From Datura wrightii (Eukaryota; Streptophyta; Magnoliopsida; Solanales; Solanaceae): 64,000 nt of DNA. The translations under genes were made by a program, and so were the position numbers. Positions 25,943-36,596 of this stretch are shown here, one piece after another (the stretch's first letter is position 1; each line of letters opens with the position of its first letter). Under the pieces are notes generated by a model, which saw nothing but the letters and a program-made list of their open reading frames with translations, did no database searches and was not told the origin of the DNA. The stretch lies in the NCBI GenBank assembly GCA_035772735.1, contig JASDFA010000007.1, forward strand, positions 145,079,001 to 145,143,000. Direction: 5' to 3'.

Positions 25943-26897
25943 TTAAGGCCTCGTTTTTTTGCACTTAATGGAGGTCTAAATCTAAATGGTTCAGATTTTA
26001 GACCATTAAGTGCATTTGTTTTCATTAAGATTTCAGCACTTATTTTGTCTGACTAAGTCTTTTTCATTAAGATCTCGAACAAAATCTTAATATCATTAAG
26101 AGATATGCTTGTGAATAATTTTCACGATCGCTACGTCCAAACACCAATCATCACCACTAACCACCTGTGTCATCACAACCACTACCACCATTATCGTCAG
26201 CAACCACCAACCACTGCCACCATTGTCGACTACTACTACTGTTAGTCATTATTACACATATCACATCCATCATTATAGTTACATTCACTGTCGCCGCCGC
26301 CACCGTCGTCGTCGCCTCTATTACACCTATTGTCACTATCATCATTGCGTCCAATCCCTACTACCAACTACCTCCACCATCATAATTAGCACCGCCGCCA
26401 ACTATACCACCACACATTATTCGGTTCAACGCCGTCAACTACTAACATCAATTACGTTCGACATCACAACCATCACTACCAACTGCCACCATCACACTAG
26501 ACACTACAACACCAACCATCTCCATCATCATAACTATCGTCACCACCATCAGTCAGTCACTACAACACCAACTACCTTCATCATCACAACTATCGCTATC
26601 ACAATTACTAACAACTATCACCACTACCTTTACTAGACAATATATTATTACCACTACCATCACTAGTAAACATAAATATTTTATTTTTTATCAATAATAA
26701 ATTTATTTTATTAAGTTTATATTTTTATAATATTTAATTATCTTTTTATTTGAATTGTATTTAATTGTTTACAATAAATAAAGTACACATATTCAGATGT
26801 AGAAAATAAACGGTCTTAATCATTCAGTGTTCAACTCTAGAGACAACATCTTAATCATTCAGATATGCATTTAAATTTAGACGTCTTAATTTTAAGG
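25943..26897 (+). mobile_element. Non-autonomous DNA transposon with CAC/CAT-rich core, copy A
   Basis: It starts AAGGCCTCGTTTTTTTGCAC. A hairpin follows in which GCACTTAATGG (25961-25971) pairs with CCATTAAGTGC (26003-26013). Next comes CAAAATCTTAATATCATTAAG, then about 480 bp of degenerate CAC/CAT/CAA triplets (26150-26640), an AT-rich part, and an end with CATCTTAATCATTCAGATAT. The same modules occur in reverse orientation at 62896-64000. Reading frames within the triplet region are His/Thr-rich by-products of the repeat. The right end abuts the next element. Confidence 0.75.
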
Positions 26898-28412
26898 AAA
26901 AAGGGCCAAAAATACCCTCGATGTATGGAAAATGGCTCAAAAATACCCTCGATGTATGGAAAATGGCTTAAGAATACCCTTTATCCACCTATTGGTCTAC
27001 AATTACCCTCAACCTATTTTTTTGGCTCAAGAATACCCCTCAAGCTAACACCCTAAACTTGATAATTCTTTTTCATTTTAAAACAGCCACATTACTTATA
27101 ATAATTGGTAACAAATACTATTTAATTTAAAAATAAAACTCACCCACTTTTTAAATCCAAACCCATTAACCCATTTTAAAGCCACCTATTTTCTAATTCT
27201 ATCTTCTTAATTCATCCTACCTTCTATTTTACCACTCCATTTCAAATTTATTTTTTTATTTTTATATTCTATTTAAATATAAAATATAATTTTTTATATT
27301 TTTATTATTTTTATTTATGCTTTTCAATTATAATTTTATATTTTAAAAATAGACACATGTTCGTTAGTTTTCATAAATTAAGAAAATCAATGAATGTCCG
27401 TCAATTTTATTTAAAAAATAATAAATTTTTTTATAATTTCTACGCATTTTTGCAGGAAATACCCGGCGAAAGTATGTTGATTTTCTTAAAGTCCGTAAGT
27501 TTTTTTTTCTAAAAAAATTATTGACATTGAATTTTACCCATATTGAATTTAAGTTCTTTTTATTCGTATAGGAGTGAGCTAAAAATTAGAAGGTGGGTAC
27601 TTTGACTAAATTTAGATGGCCTAAATGATATGAAAAAATAAAATATGTGACTTTAATTAATTCAATATTTTAAATTTTTTTGAAAATATTTATCAACACG
27701 TGTTGAATAATTTATATTAAATAATATTTTTTATTTAAATAAAATATGAAAAACAAAGTTAAGGAGTTAAAATAAAATAATATTGAAATAGAGTGTCAAA
27801 ATAAAAAAATAAAAAAATAATGAGAAAGTTTAAAGCTGTGTATGTATTTGGAATTTTGGCCTATTTTCAAGTTAACGTATCTTCTTTTTTTCTAAATCAC
27901 TTTTCACAGATGAAGAGGTTGATAATACGAAATGCTAACCCAACTAAGTTGATATTGGCTTAGCATTTGTCACATTGTATCTGTTAGAAGAGTTTGGGGT
28001 TATTTATACGTTGGATAAGTATAAATAATTTTGAGATTATAATTTAATATTTTTTGCTTTTTGTTTAATTATTAATTATGAGATAAATTATATTAGAATT
28101 AGTAATTAGTATCGAGATAAGTTAATTATGTTAGAAGGTAGAATAATAGCAACGAAATTATCTTGAGATAAGTTAATTATATGAGAAGTGGAAAAAAATT
28201 GATTAATTAAGAAGATAGAATTAGAAAAGTTGGTGGGTTTAAAATAGGTTAATGAGTTTGGGTTTAAAAAGCGGGTAGCTTAATTTTTAAATTATATAAC
28301 ATTTATGACCAATCATAACAAGTCATGTGGCTATTTTAAAATGAAAAAATTATTAAGTTTAAGACGTTAGTTTGAGGTGTATTCTTGAATCAAAAAATAA
28401 ATCGAGCATAAT
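26898..28412. mobile_element. Long-TIR transposon, right end truncated in the ZIP gene tail
   Basis: The left arm (about 26898-27195) includes a repeated word (AATACCCTCGATGTATGG, two copies at 34-bp spacing), CAAGAATACCCCTCAA, CATTTTAAAACAGCCACAT and CCCATTAACCCATTTTAAA. The right arm (28220-28412) carries the complements from TTTAAAATAGGTTAATGAG through ATGTGGCTATTTTAAAATG to TTGAGGTGTATTCTTGAATC. The outermost ~100 bp of the left arm have no partner on the right, where the ZIP coding remnant begins. The interior is AT-rich and non-coding. Confidence 0.75.
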
Positions 28413-29513
28413 GACATTTTTTATTCTTTTATGTAATTTTAATGAAAACAAATTAGGCTTAACATGTTGTTTAGCCCACTTAGCCAAAAGTGACATACAA
28501 CCAGCCCCAAGAAGAAGAAACAAATTAGAAACAATCAAAAGTTTTGGACTATCTTGCACTCTACTGCTCATAAAATCTTCTGCAAGGAGATTCACTAAAG
28601 CCATGTAAATCAAAATCCCAGCAGCTGCAGAATTGAAAATGCCCTCAACTATCAATGCAGTTGGACTCGTCTCACTATACATTGTTGATATTCCAAATCT
28701 AATTGCAATTCCAATGGTAGTCAGGGTGAAGAAAATAACCATAATTGCAGTTTTATTTTACCTTGAATCTTGACCCAGAGATGCAGCCACCTAAACCCAT
28801 GCCTTCAAAGAGCTGATGGAAAGTTAATGCAGTTACAAGGGGCTTAATTGCCTTGGGAGATTCTGAGGCACCCAAAGATACACCAATTATTACTGAGTGC
28901 ACCAAAATTCCCAATTCCAATACCTGTGAGATAACTCGCCGACGAGATAAATCCAATGTCTCGGAACCCTCTGATGATAGCATAACGGAGCCATGAGCAT
29001 GTCGATGAGTTGAATAGGTATGCACATGAGCATGACGACCCTCTTTCTCTTCATCACTATTCACAGACTTCTGCTTCGTCAGATGCGATTTCCTGTAAAA
29101 GCTCGTCGCCAACAGATCCACCATCAACGTTCCGATGGGGGAAATCATGGCTATAAGTCCAGCAAAGGGAAAATCTCCCCACGGATTTTTAGCAAGGCAA
29201 GGGTTAGACAAGCTCTCGAATGCGTCCGGCAGTATGTGGACAAAGCCGGTGGCCAAAATTACACCGGCGGCGAAAGCCTTGATGAGGAAAAACACATTGT
29301 TTTCGGGATGAAAAGTAGGGATTATCTTACCGAGAATTGGGATGGATACGCCTCTGCCGCCGGCTATAAGAATCGAAGCAACTGCTGCCAATTTGTACTT
29401 GAATGCTTCGGCTTTGTTCCTGTCCTCCGAATCTTCGTCACACGCACATTCTGAAGAAACTAAAACTGGGAGGAGGAAAGAAAGAGAAACGAAAAAGCAA
29501 GCACTTTATTCAT
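28359..29513 (-). pseudogene. ZIP-family Zn/Fe transporter, disrupted
   Basis: ZIP proteins carry Zn2+, Fe2+ and related ions into the cytosol through eight membrane helices. Visible features are the helix ends FLIKAFAAGVILATGFVHIL, a His-rich loop (HAHVHTYSTHRHAHG), helix 4 with GILVHSVIIGVSLGAS, helix 5 with HQLFEGMGLGGCI (metal-binding His and Glu), and helices 6-8 in ESPTALIVEG-like wording (here TSPTALIVEGIFNSAAAGIL). Three breaks are seen. The ATG at 29513 starts a signal-peptide-like frame that stops after 17 codons, while the mature frame (LLPVLVSSECACDEDSED) has no ATG. A frameshift lies near 28745-28760 at an A-rich run just before TAIMVIFFTLTT. The usual end (MSLLAKWA) is followed by 37 extra codons ending in a transposon arm. 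The Pro normally after TT in helix 6 is also absent. An intron cannot explain the second break because helix 6 follows within about 20 nt. Assembly error at homopolymers is the main alternative. Confidence 0.82.
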
Positions 29514-30357
29514 GGTGGGCACAAAGAGGTAGAGAAGTTTTTGTAGGGCTTTTTGGCTATAACAGTTGTATGATGAAGTAATTAATCTAATGATTCGAGG
29601 GGCAAGATGTTTTGACAATGGCTGGTGGGTTAGTGGAAATTAGATATATAAAAGAAAAACAAAAAGAAAAAGAAGAGTTAATCTTCTAATCTTCTATGGG
29701 AAGCCATTAATGCATCTTTGTTTTTTAATGATTAAATAATGATGAGGAGAACTATTTAATTATAGTAAGCAATGATTGAGATTATATAAGGTTAACGAGT
29801 GAGGAAAGACAGAAAGCAGTGGAGTCCAAGTTTTGGGAAATTCAAACTCAAACTGGTTCAGGCTGCACATTGTGCTTATATACGCGTCTAACTGGAAAAA
29901 AAAACATCTCTAACTAATTGTTAGTTAAGCTAAGAGTTAACTGTAACTAACACAAGGAAACACAACTAATCCCAAAGCTAACTAAATTCTAAATTCTCTT
30001 TGTTCATTCATCATAAGATCTTTTGCTACTGGCTCTCTATTATATATTATGCTGATGTTGTTTTATCTTAGCTTAGTTTAGTTGCTTCTATTTTTAGTTT
30101 TTCCCATGAGTAGTTTAATTGCTTCTTAAATTACTAAAGTTCTAATCTTTTCTATACTCATTGCTTGTGAAATTGAATCAATTAGTATGTTTCTCATGTT
30201 GTGTAGGTGCTGCTGAATCAGCTGAATGTACAAGGATAATAATAAATCTCAATATCCTTATTGCAATAACATTACAGTAAACACCAAAATATTGTCATAC
30301 AGATTTTCAAACGAATAGTTGAAATCTACAAAATAAGATTAAAAAAAAAAAGGAAAC
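29514..30357. other. Upstream region of the ZIP relic
   Basis: Non-coding. The block 29561-29675 (starting AACAGTTGTATGATGAAGTA and including GGGGCAAGATGTTTTG) recurs at about 88% by eye at 34403-34532 inside the gypsy element's 3' LTR. The rest shows no recognised feature. Confidence 0.5.
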
Positions 30358-30543
30358 CTGCAAACTGGAGAACTCTGAGGCAATTTTTTCTGGAGAGTGA
30401 CACCTTTTCTCCTTAAAGGCTTTTAGTGCTTCCAAACAGTAACTACGCTGATCAGGCGACAGTACGATTCTCTGTGGAATCGAATCAGCAGAGAAATCAA
30501 AAGGTCTCTTAGCAGTGCCAGGAGCAGTAGGTGGCAGCTCCAT
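30358..30543 (-). CDS. Unidentified protein, probable first exon only
   Basis: ATG 30543 opens 62 codons beginning MELPPTAPGTAKRPFDFS and containing LSPDQRSYCLEALKAFKEK, up to a plausible donor (CAG|GTTTCC, 30356-30357). Composition is protein-like (helix-forming, charged) and the local base composition is clearly richer in G/C than its surroundings. A TATA-like sequence (TATATAAATCC on the minus strand, 30709-30719) lies about 170 bp upstream of the ATG. No following exon was recognised before the ZIP relic 0.8 kb away, so this may be a truncated gene or have a long intron. I do not recognise the family. Confidence 0.45.
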
Positions 30544-31016
30544 AGAAGTGGCAACGGAGGATAAGGGATGCCGGCGGCAGCCATGGCCGATCTCCGGCTC
30601 CCACTCCGAACTGATACGACGCTACCCGTGGCTCCGACTTTTTTTTTTTTCCTTGTCGGGTCTCTGGAGTCTGCTGCTGTCCCGCGAGGGAAATGATGCT
30701 GTCTCCTGGATTTATATAATACCAAGTAACCCGGTAACATTATATTGTGTATTATATATTTTGTAGCGGATAAATTAAAAATATTTATATGAAATTGTTT
30801 TGTTATTTTTGAAATTCAAAATAAAACTACTTATTTTTGCTCAGTCTAGCCATAATAGTTATTGTTCTTGAACACTAAGAGAAATATATGGGTTCATAAT
30901 TTGATTAGTTGGGCTGAGATTGAGAGTTAAACTTTAATTTAGACTTTCTTTGAAAAAGAAAATTCAAAGGATGTTCGTCAAAGGGGTTTTGACTATTTTA
31001 AACCCGTTTTGGTGTA

Positions 31017-31447
31017 TAATTCACTCCTACCATTGTATACAGACACCGTTGTAGAGCGTGAGACTAGTGGCTGATGAGTTCGTTCGCCGTAGATTCTGTT
31101 GCTGAGGTGAACCTTCGCATTGATTCATGGAGGCCGTCATTTTAGCGTCATCTATTTTATAGCATATATTTTTTATGGGTTTTGCATGCCCGACAGTTAA
31201 ACTCGTATAATTAGATGCTCCATGGTCTCATTGAGGGATTTGGGCTAAAACTTAATATTCGGAGTTTGTTGAGTTTGGTAGATTGATTTTGGGTTCCATT
31301 GAATCCCTATTTCTATTTAAGAATTATTAATGTGTTTAGACTTGTACATATTTGCTCTCAGTGCTTATATAAATAAGCAAGTGAATGGATAAAATGGTTC
31401 ACCCGGCGGGTGCCAATCACATCTAGGGGGTATTTTAGGACGTGACA
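31017..31447 (+). repeat. Truncated 5' LTR of the gypsy element
   Basis: It matches the last ~400 bp of the 3' LTR (37140-37539): both contain GAGCGTGAGA, GGCTGATGAGTTC, GGAGGCCGTCATTTTAGCGT and GTGTTTAGACTT, and end in GTGACA. The first ~900 bp or more of the LTR are missing; host-like sequence adjoins directly near 31017. Confidence 0.8.
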
Positions 31448-31449
31448 AA

Positions 31450-31467
31450 GTTGGTATCAAAACTTAT
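31450..31467 (+). other. Primer-binding site of the gypsy element
   Basis: TTGGTATCAAAACTTATG starts 2 nt after the LTR end and resembles the plant initiator-Met tRNA primer site (TGGTATCAGAGC) with mutations. Confidence 0.65.
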
Positions 31468-31489
31468 GCTTTAAGTCCAATATCTCTAA

Positions 31490-33909
31490 GATAGCCTATC
31501 TGACCAAGAATGGACGCTTTGAATTCCTGGTGATGTCTTTTAGGTTAACTAATGCACCTACAACATTTACGGACCTCATGAACAGGGTATTCAAGCCGTT
31601 CTCAGACCATTTTGTGTTTGTGTTCATTGATGACAGTCTGGTCCGCTCCCCGAGTGAGGCAGAACATGAACAACACCTGAGAGTTGTGCTACAAACACTT
31701 AGATAACGTAAGCTTTATGTCAAGTTCTCAAAATGTGAGTTCTGGTTGGGCATAATTTCGTTTTTGGGACTCGTAGTGTCACGGGATGGAAATCAAGTTG
31801 ATCCAAAGAAGATCGAAACAGTTCGACATTGGCCTCGACCCAGTACTCCTATAGAGATACGCAGCTTCTTAGGACAAGTTGGATATTACAGAATATTTGT
31901 GGAGGGTTTCTCAAAGATAGCCACTCCATTGATGTGTTTAACTCAGAATGGTGTGGTATTCCAGTAGTTTGATGGATGTGAAGAAGGTTTTCAGAAATTA
32001 AAGATTGTATTGACTATGGCTCCAATTTTGACCTTACCTACAGCGAGGGTGGTTTCACCATTTATTATGATGCGTCTCGAGTCAGATTAGGTTGTGGCTT
32101 AATGCACAATGGCAGAGTGGTAGCATATGTATCTCGACTAAAGATTCATGAGAAGAATTATCTGACTCACGACTTGGAATTGGCCGCAATCGTATTTGCA
32201 CTGAAGATTTGGCGTCACTATCTTTATGGTGAGCCATGTGAAATCTATATTGATCATAAGAGTCTAAAATACATATTCAAGAAAAAATATTAAAATTTGA
32301 TACAACGCCGGTGGTTAGAGCTACTTAAAGATTATGATCTTATAATTTTGTATCACTCTGGAAAGGCGAATGTGGTGGCGGATGCCTCGACTAGAAAGTC
32401 TATAGGTAGTTTGGCCCGATTCACAGCTGAAAAGCGATCTATGGTGGTGGATATTCAGGCACTGGCCAATCAAGGAGTTTGAATTGATCATACAGTATTG
32501 GACAGGTTACTAGCGGGTATGGTGGTACAATCGTCCTTAGTTTGACAAGCCAAGACTCACCAATATGAAGATCCATATCTTCTAGACTACGAGATTAAGT
32601 GCAGAATGGGGGCGTTAAGTCATTCTCTATTGATGGTAATGTTGTGCTTCATCGACATAGTAGATTGTGTATTCCCACTGCAGGTGATGTAAGACAACTA
32701 ATTCTTGGAGAGGCTCATAGCGCACGATACTCTATCCATCCGGGTGATATGAAAATGTATCAAGACTTGTATGGATTGTACTGGTGGAAAGGAATGAAGG
32801 ATGATATCTTGAAGCATGTGACTAGTTGCTTAAACTGACAACAAGTCAAGTATGAACATCAAAATCCGGTGGAGTAATGCAAAACTTGATTATTCCAAAG
32901 TGAAAGTAGGAAAGGATTACTATGGATTTCGTTGTTGGGTTGCCAAATACTTTCAAGAAACACGACTCAGTTTGGGTGATCGTGGACGGACTCACAAAGT
33001 TAGCACATTTCAAAGCAGTTCAGGTTACTCATACCGCTAAGCAGTTAGCAAATATTTACCTTCATGAGATAGTTCGGCTTCATGGTGTGCCTATTTTAAT
33101 AATATCTGATCGAGGTGCACAATTCACTGCTGAGTTTTGAAAGAGTTTTTAGAAGTATTTGGGTTCGCAAGTTAAGTACAACTTTTCACCCACAAATTGA
33201 TGGACAGTCTGAACGGGTTATTCAGATCTTGGAGGACATGCTTAGAGCTTGTGCAATTGATTTTGGTGGTCATTGGGACGATCAGCTGCCTTTGGCAGAG
33301 TTTGCTTATAATAATAGCTACCAATTGAGTATACAGATGGCGTCGTTTGAGGCCCTATATGGTCGCTGGTGTCGTTCACCAATTGGATGGATTGAACCTG
33401 GTGAGGCATAATTATTAGGCCTAGATATAGTTCAGCAAGCCCGGGAGAAAGTTGCATTGATACGAGAATGACTTAAGACAGCACAAAGTAGGTAAAAATA
33501 TTATGCAGATAAGAAAGTCCGTGATATGGAGTTCATGAAGGGCGAGAAAGTCTTCCTAAAAGTTTTCCCTGTGAAAGGAATTATGAGATTTGGCCGAAAA
33601 GGTAAGTTAAGTCCTAGATATATTGGTCCTTATGAGATTTTGGATCGGATTGGGTTAGTGGCATATAGACTTGCTTTACCTCTGAGATTGTCCGTTGTTC
33701 ATCCTGTGTTTCATGTGTCCATGCTTAGACGATATGTTCGTGATGATAGTCATAAAATCCAGCCAGAGGACACAGAGCTTGATGAGAATTTGACTTATGA
33801 GGAAGGACTGATATCTATTTTTGATAGGCAAGTGCGACAATTGAGGTCTAAGAATGTTGCTTCAGCTAGAGTGTTTTGGCGAAATCGTCCAGCTGAGGAG
33901 GCTGCTTGA
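31490..33909 (+). pseudogene. Gypsy pol remnant (RT C-half, RNase H, integrase, C-terminal tail)
   Basis: Frames in order: RT with AYLTKNGRFEFLVMSFRLTN and the active-site box VFIDD (31618-31632); then IETVRHWPRPSTPIEIRSFL and GYYRIFVEGFSKIATPL. RNase H has LTHDLELAAIVFALKIWRHY and YIDHKSLKYIF. The integrase core has MDFVVGLPNTFKKHDSVWVI and HGVPILIISDRG; after a frameshift come HPQIDGQSERVIQILEDMLR and EFAYNNSYQ. The C-terminal part (33526-33909) has GKLSPRYIGPYEILDRIG and SVVHPVFHVSMLRRYV, typical of chromovirus-type gypsy pol ends. More than six stops or frameshifts interrupt it. Between the PBS and RT only about 40 bp remain, so gag, protease and the first RT half are gone. Confidence 0.9.
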
Positions 33910-34402
33910 AAGTCCAAGGCAGACATGTGAGATAAATATCCTCACCTATTTGACACTATAAGTACGATTATATATTCGTTCGAAGACGAACATCATTTAA
34001 GCGGGGGAGAATGTAGTAACCCGATCTATTTTATACTTAATGATGATGAGAACTGGAGACTTAAATTTAGGTTGTAGTTGCTGTAAAATATAATTCTTTT
34101 AAAAGGATTGGAAGTGGGCCAGGCTCACCATTTACTAGTTGGTTACGTGAGATGACCTTTAGGTGTCCTTAGTTTATTAAGAAAAAAAAAAAAGAAGTCA
34201 AACAGAGAGGTCAAAGAATAGTGGCGACACAAATTTTAAGGGAAACAAGCGATAGTGATTATGTAATTCTCATGGTGGTTTGAGAACTTGAGATTGAACA
34301 AAATAAGCTGTCAACTTACATTTAAATTTTCAGAAGCCTAGTAACAGGTATTTATCTAATCCTATTCTTCATGATTAATATTTTGAAGTAAAATTTTTAA
34401 TT

Positions 34403-34795
34403 AACAGTTGTATGTTGAAGTAATTAGGCTAATGATTGGAGGGGCAAGATGTTTTGGCAATGACTGATGGGTTAGTTGAAATTAGATATATAAAAGAAAA
34501 AAAAGAAAAAAAAAGAAGAAAAAGATGAGTTAAGCGATTATATTATAATGGATGTAGCGGGTTGGTTAGCATGAAGAAAACAACACATATGTGGAAGCTA
34601 CTGTTTCAAAGTTTAGTTATTTATTTATTTTATTTTATTTTTTGGCTGAAGGTGTTGCGTTTTATATTAATAATATATGGGTGCATATTGGGCTGAGATT
34701 GAGAGTTAACTTTAATTTTAGACTTACTCTGAAAAAAAAGGATGTTCGTCGAATGAGTTTTTGACTTTTTAAAATCTGTTTTGGTGTAATATGAG
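34403..34795. repeat. Host-derived blocks duplicated within the 3' LTR
   Basis: 34403-34532 matches 29561-29675 (ZIP upstream region), including GGGGCAAGATGTTTTG and GAAATTAGATATATAAAAGA. 34680-34795 matches 30889-31012 (just left of the 5' LTR), including GGGCTGAGATTGAGAGTTAA and GGATGTTCGTC. Order and orientation are kept. The left pair is separated by 1.2 kb containing the unidentified exon; the right pair only by about 150 bp. Confidence 0.75.
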
Positions 34796-34913
34796 ATGAT
34801 TCATATTTACGAGACAATAGTTTTAATTTATTTAAAAGAGTGTTTGGGTTATGAATTTGAGGTAAGTGAAATTTTAAGCTTTGAGTGCTTACTTTTCAAA
34901 TATGTTTTGCCTT

Positions 34914-36596
34914 AGAGGCGAATTACTACAACACGGGTGCATAACAAAAAAAAAATATATATATTAAATAAAAATTAATCCCAAAGTAAATAACTTAACC
35001 TTCAACCAAGTGCATCAGCTAGCCTTCTTGTAGCAAATAACTATAAAGCAAACCTTACTATCTATTACAATATAGCAACACTTACAAAAAAATTACAAAA
35101 ATTAGCAAATAACTATAAAAATAGCGAGTTACCGTATGTATCAATTTTTCTACCTTCTCTCTCCAATTCACTGTTCGTATTTCTATCTAATTCAATACTC
35201 ATTTTTTCTTCTTCCAAAGTTTTCAATATTTCTGTAAATTTTCTCTCACAAGCAATTGTTCTCTCTCTATCTCTCTGTCATGTCGATCTGGATGCAGAGA
35301 ATTGCAGATCTCTGGAGAAAGCAAAAGGATTCAAACTTTTTGGTGAAGAAGATACAGAGAATTGTACATCTAAATTATTGTCCTTCTTATTTTCATTCTC
35401 CATGTATTATTTGATATTGTCCGAGAAATCAAAGCTCTAAATTTTATTAGCAATCTACTATTGCCGGAGAAACTGAAACTCCCAATTTGATTAGCAATCT
35501 TTCGAAGCCTCTGTTTTACCATTGTCGAAAAATTGAAACAAAAGATTTTTTTAGCAATCTATCATTTCTGTACTTCTCAAACTTTTATCCTTGTGTACTA
35601 ATGGTGAATTAATACAGTATGTATAAGTTATTATCAGACTGATACATATTGATACAGACTATCTTCATTTTTTATTTTGATTTCAAGATATTTTTTGATA
35701 CAAACTGTATCAATTAGATATATAATGTACGAAAATGATTGATAATAGAATGATAAAAACAATCTTCATCTTATATCATAGTTATCACATTTTGTGATAC
35801 AAGCTTTGTTTTCATACGAATGATACAATACTAAAATGTATGAATAGATAATAGACTGATAAAGCATGATATTAGACAATGTTCATCTTGTATCTGAGTT
35901 ATCACATTTTATGATACAATCTCTTCTCCTTTTTTTTTTTTGAATATAACCAACAACTTGAACAATATCGTTTTCATATTAATGATACAATAAGAAAATG
36001 TATCAATCGATAATAGACTAATAAAGAATGATATAGACAATGTTCATCTAGTTTCTGAGTTATCACATTCTATGATACATACTTTATTTTCATATTAATG
36101 ATACAATATATCAGTATCAGATTAAACTACTTGGATTTTTTTTTCGGACGACTGGAACATTGATACAATCAAAAAAATTGAAATTTTTTTCAAATCTACA
36201 ATGATGATACAACAAATAAAATGAAAAAAATCCCCAATATATACAATTTCAGATATATAAATCACGCTGATGTGGTTTTACTGCTATCAAATACACAAAA
36301 TCTGTTGATAGTGTGATTCACTGCCATTAAATACGCAATTTTCATTTAAAAATAACAAATGACGCATATTAGGGAGAAATTTAAGGGTTTGAAATCTAGA
36401 TACAATCATAATCATTACAGTTAATTGTATCAAAAAATAAGAAAATACATTATTTATTGTAATTTTAATTAATCATGTTATTTTTTGTTATTATTTTACT
36501 ACTAAGTGCTACTTATGAAATTTCTCTTTAAAAAATATATACATAAAATATTGAGTTTTACGGAAAGACCAAGGGTTCACGTGCCCCATTTTTATG
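34914..36596 (+). mobile_element. Dispersed repeat split by a nested insertion with tandem repeats
   Basis: The outer element is the family also found at 4370-4612: GAGGCGAATTACTAC, ACACGGGTGCATAAC and CTTCAACCAAGTGCATCA at the left (34914-35020), GAAAGACCAAGGGTTCACGTGCCCC at the right (36560-36596). About 1.5 kb has entered it. The insert includes three imperfect ~125-bp repeats (about 35755-36110) sharing GTTATCACATTTTGTGATAC, TCATATTAATGATACAAT and GATAATAGACTGATAAAG-type words. It has no coding capacity. Confidence 0.6.

Noticed and set aside
26223..26636. His/Thr-rich 137-codon frame
   Set aside because: It is a reading of degenerate CAC/CAT triplet repeats; the homologous copy near 63440-63960 is equally repetitive.
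28743..28760. Intron in the ZIP gene after FKVK
   Set aside because: The donor-like GTAAAA is followed within about 20 nt by the next coding segment with no acceptor, too short for a plant intron.
29020..29454. 144-codon plus-strand frame
   Set aside because: It is antisense to the ZIP transporter coding sequence.
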